DNA of 64,000 bases from Anthostomella pinea (taxonomy: Eukaryota > Ascomycota > Sordariomycetes > Xylariales > Xylariaceae): the NCBI GenBank assembly GCA_963556695.1, contig CAUWAG010000011.1:310001-374000 (forward strand). The letters are read 5' to 3'. Position numbers and translations under genes: made by a program. This document shows, piece by piece, positions 56,821 to 64,000 of this stretch (position 1 is its first letter; each line of letters begins with the position of its first letter). Below the pieces are notes generated by a model, which saw only the letters and a program-made list of their open reading frames with translations, did no database searches and was not told where the DNA came from.

Positions 56821-56910
56821 TTGTGACGACCTGTTACGACCTGTGACGACCTGTGACGACCTGTGATGACCTGTGACGACCTGTGGCAGTCTGTGGCAGC
56901 CTGTGGCATG
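56821..56910. repeat. 10-bp minisatellite (CTGTGACGAC)
   Basis: Nine consecutive units; the first six are near-perfect CTGTGACGAC and the last three drift to CTGTGGCAG-like. Confidence 0.9.
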
Positions 56911-56966
56911 TCCTTTGCTAACTCCGAACGATAGTCGTCCTCTATTGCAAAATTACCTGCCGGCTG

Positions 56967-57015
56967 CGACTTCGAGCGAAGCGAGGTCTCGGGGGTTTGG
57001 GGGCTGGCCCCCATG
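56967..57015 (-). repeat. GC-rich hairpin repeat, right copy
   Basis: Inverted copy of 48772-48819 with one inserted base. Confidence 0.88.
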
Positions 57016-57262
57016 GGTGGCAGTGTTGCGATAGCAGCTGTGGGCAGAGACATCAAAACATGATGGGTTAATTGGACAGCAACGTGGATTAAGCACGCTC
57101 AAACCCCCATAACACTGGCTCTAGAGGTGCGGTATGTACAGTAAGCTCTGTAGTTACAACTCGCTGATAATTGCTGTTTTTTCCAACTTCCAACTCCAAT
57201 CTCGATGAGAGGTTTCCATGCCAGCAGAGCGCAGCACAGCACAGTACACAACCGCCTCTCTA

Positions 57263-58378
57263 TCAAGTTAACAAGTATCGCCCGTCTGGATATATCCCTA
57301 ATCCGACCGGTCCGGATGATGACTCGTCGTTGCCAATTGGTGGGATCTTATCGTTGCCTGGAATGGATGGGATGCTAATGGGTGGGGGTGGGCTGTCGTT
57401 GTCAGTGGGTGTTTTCATAATGGGATCGGTGCCCTGGCGGAACATCCTCGGTCGCTTCACAGGGGGGCTATCATCCTCGTCTGGGCTCTCTCGCGAATTC
57501 GGGACACGTGAGCGCTTCAGTGGTGGATTTGACGACGAGGCGTGCGGCTCCAAGGCTGGCACTGCTGCTGCTTCTGGTCCTTCCCCGGGAGCGCGGCCTG
57601 CCACAGTGGTCTGACCATCTCGCGCAATACGTTGTAGCGACGGGATGGAATCTGTCAGTTCCGACCACGCGGCCGGTCCCATGCCCATCATACCGATGTA
57701 GACGTCCATCTCGTGTATGCTTGTCTGCACCTTACGCTGCCTGTCGATAGTGTCGGTTCTCGCTCGACTCAGGTCCTGTCGCCTGGTTTGTAGTTCAGCG
57801 TTGGCCTGCTCGGCGATGGCTATGGCGGCTTGGAGCTGGCTGGTTGTGGTCTCTTGTTCGAGTTGGAGCTTTTGTAGGAGGTCGGTTGCTGACCGGTCGA
57901 TGGCGGTGCTGTCGGCATCGGAACCGGAACCGGAACCTTCGGGCAGTTTGTGGCTGCCCATCCACGCTCGGTATTCACGCGATGCCTCTACGTCTTGTTT
58001 GAGGCGGTCGGTTAGTCTTGCTAACTCGGCGGTGCATCGCTGGTTGCGCGTTATTGCCTCTGCCCAAAGCTTCACGTAGCGCAAGGGGTCATCTTGTTCT
58101 TCGCGTCCGTCGGGCGCATTCGCTTCGTGAGATGCCAGGACGATCGCTGCGTCAGCACCGTCGGCTGCTGTGTTCCTCTGAGATGGGAGTGAATCGAGCT
58201 GCCGAAGCCTCCAGGCTAGATAGTCCAATTCGGTTTGCAGAAGGGCACGGTCATCCTTGACGACTTGCAGGGCTTGGAGGACCGAAGCTGGTAGCGGAGG
58301 ACGGGGGGCGGCGGGGACCGGGGAGGGTGAACGGTTAGCGGCGGCTGCGAGGAGCCAGTCGGCAACCTGTAGACTCAT
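57263..58378 (-). CDS. coiled-coil hypothetical protein (371 aa)
   Basis: The ATG at 58378 opens MSLQVADWLLAAAANRSPSP. Residues about 35-245 form charged, heptad-like helices (LLQTELDYLAWRLRQLDSLP, LLQKLQLEQETTTSQLQAA). The C-terminal third is disordered, Pro/Ser-rich, with a basic cluster PPVKRPRMF that could be a nuclear signal. No family is recognised. An upstream exon is possible: the frame before a CAG acceptor at 58369 could be preceded by an exon ending near 58439. An Ala/Ser-rich open frame from ATG 58725 may be part of the same gene. Function unknown. Confidence 0.6.
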   Translation of the reverse strand: MSLQVADWLLAAAANRSPSPVPAAPRPPLPASVLQALQVVKDDRALLQTELDYLAWRLRQLDSLPSQRNTAADGADAAIVLASHEANAPDGREEQDDPLRYVKLWAEAITRNQRCTAELARLTDRLKQDVEASREYRAWMGSHKLPEGSGSGSDADSTAIDRSATDLLQKLQLEQETTTSQLQAAIAIAEQANAELQTRRQDLSRARTDTIDRQRKVQTSIHEMDVYIGMMGMGPAAWSELTDSIPSLQRIARDGQTTVAGRAPGEGPEAAAVPALEPHASSSNPPLKRSRVPNSRESPDEDDSPPVKRPRMFRQGTDPIMKTPTDNDSPPPPISIPSIPGNDKIPPIGNDESSSGPVGLGIYPDGRYLLT

Positions 58379-58899
58379 GTCAGTACACGAATTGGTCTGA
58401 TCTGGTCTGGCTGAGTGTGGACAGCGAACAGGGAACAGACCTTGAAGCAGGAACGGCGCAACAAGCCAGGGTGGGTTGGTGCCGGCGTGGATGTAGCTGT
58501 AGTTGCAGTTGCAGTTGTATTTGCATTTGCATTTGGTGCCGCGATCGCTAAAGACTGCTAGTCGTCAACGTTGGGCGTCTCCGCCTCCATCTCATCGTCG
58601 GCGTCTGAACTCTCCTCCGCTGCTGGTGCTGCTGGTGCTGCCGACACTGACGACGAGGAGAGAGACCATAAATTCATCAACTCAGCCGGCAGAGGCGACA
58701 ACAAGGGTGGTAGTCTGGACGACATTGCGGATGGCGGTTGTGGTGTTGATGTTGGCGGTGGTGAAGATGTCAAGATGTGAAGAGCAGGAGTTGGGATGAT
58801 GGTCGCTGTCAATTGAGGAGGGACCTACCAACTACACAGTACCCACTATCTGCATTAGCGCTATGTGCACCCCACCATGTGCCTTCGTGGTAGCGGCAT

Positions 58900-60130
58900 G
58901 AAAACGTTAATCAGTTACAAGTCTGGTTATAACTGGTGTATATTCTGGTAAGTATTTAATTAAGTTCAGATAAGAAAAGATCTTATTCTAATATATTTAA
59001 ATATTATCAGATGTTGGATCCCGGATATAGTGCCCTTAGATGCAGTACACGCTAGGGGCCTGCCAGGGGACGAGTAGATCCACGATGGCATAATGCAGTA
59101 TGGTATTTAGCTATAGATTAGCCCTGCCGAGCATACTTAGGGAGAACAATAACGTTTGCAGCGACAACGCACACCATCAAGGCTTGTGACTCTTCTAGAA
59201 TCTCACAATGTTTAAATTATAATAAGTTAGTATTTATTAGTTCAAACAGTTATTTTTAATAGCTTTATCGTATTTATAAAAACTAAATTTTTATAATAAT
59301 CTTTTAAGTAATTAATTTAATTACTAATATTTATATTACATTCCTCTTTTTAAAAATATTTCTTTTTTTTAATATATACAAAATTTATCTTCAAAAAGTT
59401 GTCTTTGTGACGGCCTGCACCGACCTTCCCACATGACAAGTGGATACTTCCCAATAGGGGAAGGATCCGACCAGAGGATCCCCTTAAAGGGGCAACCTCC
59501 TACTGTACCTATCTCTCTTTCTCTCTCTTCCTTTCCTCTCTAGTCTTGATATTCTCGTCAATAGAGTAATAGCTGCTTGCTGCCAGCCATGTCCCAGCTC
59601 CTCAGTATGCTCGCTGTGACAGTCTTAATGGTTTTTTGTTATAAATATGTAAATATTTTTATTAAATAATAGCATCCTGTTAGCCATTTAAAGTCGTTTT
59701 TTAAATATCGTTTTACTTATATATTATATAAAGTAAATAAAGTAACTTGTGTAGGTGTAAGTAAAAAAAGTTACTTTAATTATATTTATTTCGTAACGAT
59801 ATGCTTTTTGAGTTTTATATATAATATATATTACGGTATAATAGTTTATAATAAGTTAATTTTTATTTAAAAATCTTCGTATTTAATAGTATGTTAATAA
59901 ATATGAAAACTTTATTTTTTAGTATGAAAATAATAAATAATTTTGAAAAAAATACCCTTATATTTAAACTTAAGAAGCTTTTAAACTAATAAAGTTGTTT
60001 TATATTAACGGAGCTTTAAAATATTTCAAGAAAAGGCTCAATGTTTTTATTTTATTTTTAGGTTTCTTAATATATTTAATAATTTTATATATTATTAAAT
60101 AGTAAATAGGTTATAGGTTAAATATTGAAA
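58900..60130. repeat. AT-rich block with nested solo LTR
   Basis: Almost pure A/T sequence on both sides of LTR F, like the block at 21790. Probably the decayed remains of an older repeat. Confidence 0.65.
59406..59621 (+). repeat. gypsy solo LTR F
   Basis: A complete 216-bp LTR with a perfect GTCTT duplication (59401-59405 and 59622-59626). It differs from the other copies at only a few positions. Confidence 0.94.
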
Positions 60131-61761
60131 ACTGTTGGAACAGACTTGAACGATCAATCATAATACTTGAGTATTGGATCAAGATCATGATGTTGATGAT
60201 GGTTGCGTCGGGAGGTCTAGCTGGACTCACAGGTCTGGCTAAGTGACCTCAGAATCCGGTATCTAATCTCTTATCTAATTATACATGTGGGTTTAGTATA
60301 GATGGTTTGAATGTGAAATCGCATGAATTCAACAAATACAATGTTCGTACGGTGCATCACATGGTTGTCTGTATAACACTGTCGCGACCCGTATTCTGTT
60401 TAGTGGCGCGCAGGCCACCGTGGCGTTCAGGGACGTGGCAGTGCACTAACAAGGCCAATAGGGCTTTTTTGGGCCACTTAGCCCACAAAAAGATTTTCAA
60501 TGAGATTCAACAAGATCACGGATTACACCAGGATGTACGTTTTCACCTATTCAAAAGCCCACACGCTCTGTTTGACATATTCACTATATCATACAGATTA
60601 CCAAGCTAAATATTAGCGATTACTTACCGAAATGTTCAACTCACACGGTAGTGGTCAGTCCGGCTCGGCTCCACCGTTATGAAACAGAAGGATAGATATT
60701 TACAAGGTATTTTTTGGGTATATCGTGGAAGGTAGTGTTCTAGTTGCGCCATCTTGTCTGTAAATACACATTAAGCGGTTAAATACCTTTACAAGACTCT
60801 TCTTAGAGGCATTGCCCTCACTGTGGCAATAATGGGTACGTCAGCCGTGTCGTAGCAACTTTTCAAGACATCGACGGCAGTGCAGGGTTAAAGACTCTTA
60901 GTACATTTCAACATCTAGATCTCCTCTGTGATAGCTTTTACGAATCTAAAAAAACAGCTGGCCGGATTCTCCACCACTGCTAATTTCTCTCTCCATTCCA
61001 AACATGCAATATAGGATGCGTTGCCGTAGTGTATGTATCGTGCAAAGACCCAAGGTACATGTTTTACTATGTTTATAGTAAAGTGGTACTATGCAAGTAT
61101 ATTCTATTTAAATAGAGGCTCCTCCGCATTCCTATACTATTAAATGCCTGAGCTATAGTTCAAATGCGGATCATTAATGGCCGCTAAAAACTCTGATCTA
61201 AATAGGGTTACTTTACTGCGTATATGCGTGAGGTAGCAGTAAATCATGGTATGAATTGGACAACGTTCAGGAAAATAAATGGAATTATAAGCCGGAACTA
61301 GATTGTAAACAAGACCTTAACCAAGGGCTTGAAATAGATTATAAAATAACAACAGATCGTGAGCGGGAAGTGAGCTATGGGCTGAAATTAGATCATAAAC
61401 AAAATTCTACCCTGTCAGTATTACGTGGCTCACTCGCCAATAAGGCCGTCTTGGCCAAGCTTTTGCTGCTCTCGGAGTTCTTTAATCACGTTGCAGGGGC
61501 CACTCCGCCCTGTGGCTGAGGGCCATACGCATGACATGACCGCCCTGGAAACTATGTAATTTCATCTAGAGGCCTTCTCTGTGCAACCATGACAGCCATG
61601 CCGCCCGCATCAATAGACGAATCAAGCCGCGGAGATTGCCCCTATCGTCCCTGTTTCCTTCTCCACGCTTGTGCAACACACAATTCGTCCGCAGCTCAGA
61701 TTCTACTTGAAATCTCGAATGCAATACATCCCGTCAAGACAAAAATTCAACCGTTTCCACG
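60131..61761. other. unassigned sequence
   Basis: No supported gene. An internally repetitive open stretch at 61256-61519 (+) lacks an ATG. 60375-60480 starts TGTCGCGACCCG and might be an LTR-like relic, but its other end was not found. Confidence 0.35.
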
Positions 61762-63145
61762 ATGGCATACCAACACGACAGCCACCATCGGATCCACGAA
61801 CTAGCCCACCGACTGGAAGTGCTAGTGTTCGTCAAGTCGGCAGCTGGTTTGATACGGGTGAATAGGCGCCTTATAGGCATCTTACATATCAGGGCAGAGC
61901 TACAAGCTTAGAAGGTAAAAGCTACACAGCTTTTAGTAGACGCATTACCTAAACACAGGGCACTTGAACCTTAAGAGTAAGTCGCCAGCTGCTCGGCAGA
62001 AGTATATGTACACAGCTTTTTAGCAGACCTCAAGCTATGACCAGCAGTACGAGGTGATGCTACCTCAGCTCAAGCACGTCTTCTCCTTTTTTGTCGAGCC
62101 GCAGGTGCTGTCCTTATTGGGCCAAGGGCCCGCCACCGGCTTATACGAAGTCATCGAGTTGTGTCTCGCATCGTCGCACCTTGGCGGTTTGATTGGAAAG
62201 AGGAGGCAATCGTGATGGGTTCCCGCCTCATCCAGGCGTTTGAGAACGGAAAGCACAATCCCGCGGATTCCGCACTACTGCAAAGGAGACTTGCTGTGCG
62301 AAAATTACAGGTTTCATTTTCACAGACCGGTGAGATAGGCCAGGAGGAGATGCGACTGATCAAATTCTCGTCAGCCGATGCGCGCTCCAACGGCTTCTTG
62401 GCCGACCTGGCTATTATCAAAGCGCAGGACTGCATCCGGCGTAATGATCTCCTCTCAGCTCACACCGCGCTCTCGCGTTTTAGGCCCCTCTTCGCCTCGT
62501 CTCTTGAGCGGGCACGAGAGGGGAGTGTAGATACAGTTCGCGGCATGGTCTACCGTCTTCGAGGTCACTTCTCCGAGTCTGTCAAGGTGTTGTTTAAGGC
62601 CTCTGGCTCTGCTAGTGAGGCATTAGCGCAACTCAGTGCTGCGATGATGTGTGAGATGGGGGAACATGACATGGCCTTGGCGAAGTTCGAGGGGTGGCAA
62701 CAACTCAACTCACGTCCAGGATCCAAGGCAATCGTAGGCATCCGCCTGGCCCTAGCAGACGCCCATGCATTGGAGACATGCGGCAGATCCTTCGGGGGGA
62801 AGAGTGGTCTACCAGCAAAGTCCTAAACATGTACCGGGAACTGCAGTCTAATGACCAATTGGAACATATTAATGGCCGGATCGATGCCGCCATTTATGCG
62901 TGGCAGCGCGTTCGAGACGTGACTGGGCGCTTCCAGCTGCCCTTGGACTAGACCGATGCAGTCATTGACCTGTCGGTTTGCGAGCTATGCTCCGGCTTGG
63001 GAAGCCAGCAGACAGTCGAATGGTGATTGCAAGGGAGGTACTTGTGAGTACGGGGCGCCTATATTATATTACAGGATTGGGCTCCGTTTGGCTTGAACTC
63101 GTCAGCAATTGGCTGTCGTCGCATGGACAGAGTATCATCACATGA
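61762..63145 (+). pseudogene. TPR-type protein, degraded paralogue
   Basis: ATG 61762 (MAYQHDSHHRIHELAHRLEV) starts a helical N-terminus that meets TAG at 61909-61911 and two TAA codons soon after, all explicable as CAG/CAA with C-to-T. A possible splice acceptor (CTTTTTAG) at 62023 precedes YDQQYEVMLPQLKHVFSFF. A frame change near 62190 leads to the longest frame (to about 62826) with TPR-like helices (ALSRFRPLFASSLERAREG, YRLRGHFSESVKVLFKASG, MCEMGEHDMALAKFEGW). Further frame changes and a stop at 62950 lead to LGKPADSRMVIAREV and the end GLGSVWLELVSNWLSS, with TGA at 63143. It shares its layout with 14968-16216. Confidence 0.7.
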
Positions 63146-63948
63146 GGTCGACAGGCAATCAACGTGGACGTTAGGTATGGGGTATTCAAACGAGACATCA
63201 CTCCGGCCTTCTGTGGGCTTCCTATTACAGGATGGGAAGTTAATGAGCCTTCCGTGAGGCATTGGGAATTTCCATGGGGATTCGCTTAAATATATTTCGC
63301 AGCCTGCACTAAGCCTTCGGGGGGCGAGGAGCCAGAGGATGGTTCTGAGCCGGAGGTCTATGTGTCATGTAAAATGGAGGATATGGCAAATGTTACTTGG
63401 TAGTTAAGCGCTTTACTGTATCAAGCTGTATGATACTTTGTCACCAAGCTATCAGGCATTACGGAAACGGTCAACTTGCAAGAAGCGTGCATTGATTAAA
63501 TCCGCCCCATGGACAGAGGAAAGTTCACCTAGCAGTTAATTATTAGCGTGTCTCAAAGCTGTTGTGACACTACCTTAGTAATGTAGCCAACTAGAGACTG
63601 CCTACATACACGCCGAGTATGAGTTGTTCGCCACCTTCTCTTTTGACATGCGCGTCATTCCACTCCGATTTCAGGCCCGGCGAACTCGCACTAGCTGACA
63701 CGTGTAGAGGCTTTCCCGACAAGATAGAGCACATTGCCCGCCGCACCTCACTTCTCTAACAGTAAGATCCGTATTAACTTCATCGTTAATATACAGGGTG
63801 AAAAGGTATATGACCGTCCTTACTCCCTCCGGGTTGCCATGCACCTAGGAACGTCTTACTCCATCGGCTGATTTCGTGGTGAAGCACTTTCCAACACACC
63901 TAACAAAACTTTGTTTGCGGCTTCAGCTTTGGCCAATTGGCTGTATAG
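63146..63948. other. intergenic, no supported gene
   Basis: Downstream of the TPR relic; nothing recognisable. Confidence 0.4.
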
Positions 63949-64000
63949 TGTTCTATTAAAGGGGAGAAACCAGGAATAATTCCTGAAGGGCAGAAGGCCC
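63949..64000. repeat. possible start of a Copia LTR at the window edge
   Basis: TGTTCTATTAAAGGGGAGAA...GGCAGAAGGCCC resembles the first 70 bases of the 2215 Copia LTR (TGTTCTATTAAGGAGAGGAA...GGCCAGAATGGCCC). The window ends before this can be confirmed. Confidence 0.35.

Larger units (their letters stand above)
54817..57262. other. intergenic with minisatellite and GC-rich repeat
   Basis: No supported gene; open frames at 55304-55606 (minus) and 55527-56000 (minus) have no recognised domain. It contains a 10-bp minisatellite (56821-56910) and the right GC-rich repeat (56967-57015). Confidence 0.4.

Noticed and set aside
1..64000. CRISPR array, riboswitch or prokaryotic operon
   Set aside because: No regularly spaced direct repeats of that kind; introns and element types show a eukaryotic genome.

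Overview
The window looks like nuclear DNA of a filamentous ascomycete (Pezizomycotina). Where genes can be resolved they carry short introns (about 50-125 bp) with GT...AG ends. Protein families are typical of moulds: APH-like kinases, GNATs, an SDR, a TPR protein, an F-box-like relic and a tocopherol-cyclase-like protein. Genes sit among LTR retrotransposons, pogo and Tc1 DNA transposons, a LINE and MITEs. Many transposon lesions are C-to-T or G-to-A (CAG>TAG, TGG>TAG, lost Cys or Asp codons) and there are two very AT-rich blocks; this fits repeat-induced point mutation (RIP), which is inference. The species cannot be named from this sequence alone.

Layout. 1-10988 is a retroelement pile-up. 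The 3' part of a Ty3/gypsy chromovirus (+) is followed by a Copia element (-, 2215-7581) and a second chromovirus copy (-, 7582-10988) that carries a nested solo LTR. 10989-14967 holds relics, including a Copia gag-protease fragment. 14968-17372 holds a frameshifted TPR gene convergent with a three-exon GNAT gene. 18241-22390 holds a putative LTR, a complete but broken Tc1/mariner element and an AT-rich block. 22575-24004 is a four-exon SDR gene. 25459-27679 is a well preserved pogo/Fot-type transposon with ~70-bp inverted repeats. 29830-30837 is a second GNAT gene. 32981-33390 is a fragment of a Tel1/ATM-type kinase domain that stops at two telomere-like repeats. 33543-38321 is chromovirus copy 3 with another nested solo LTR, followed by half of a second pogo element.

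39794-58800 is the gene-richer part: two small hypothetical ORFs, a 5'-truncated LINE with a 16-bp target duplication, two copies of a TA-flanked MITE, a conserved hypothetical (one nonsense codon) convergent with an APH-like kinase, a tocopherol-cyclase-like protein, a large APH-like kinase with a duplicated coiled-coil insert, a broken F-box/LRR-like gene and a coiled-coil protein. A 49-bp GC-rich inverted repeat brackets 48772-57015. 58900-60130 is AT-rich with a young-looking solo LTR. 61762-63145 is a degraded TPR gene resembling the one at 15 kb. The last 52 bases resemble the start of a Copia LTR.

There is no obvious operon or biosynthetic cluster; the host genes look like separate accessory genes. 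The strongest leads are the pogo element with an almost open transposase, the Tel1 fragment joined to telomere-like repeats, the chimeric Copia junction, the MITE family, the 48.8/57.0 kb inverted repeat and the kinase with tandem coiled-coil repeats. Frameshifts and exon structures were read by eye; no database search was possible.
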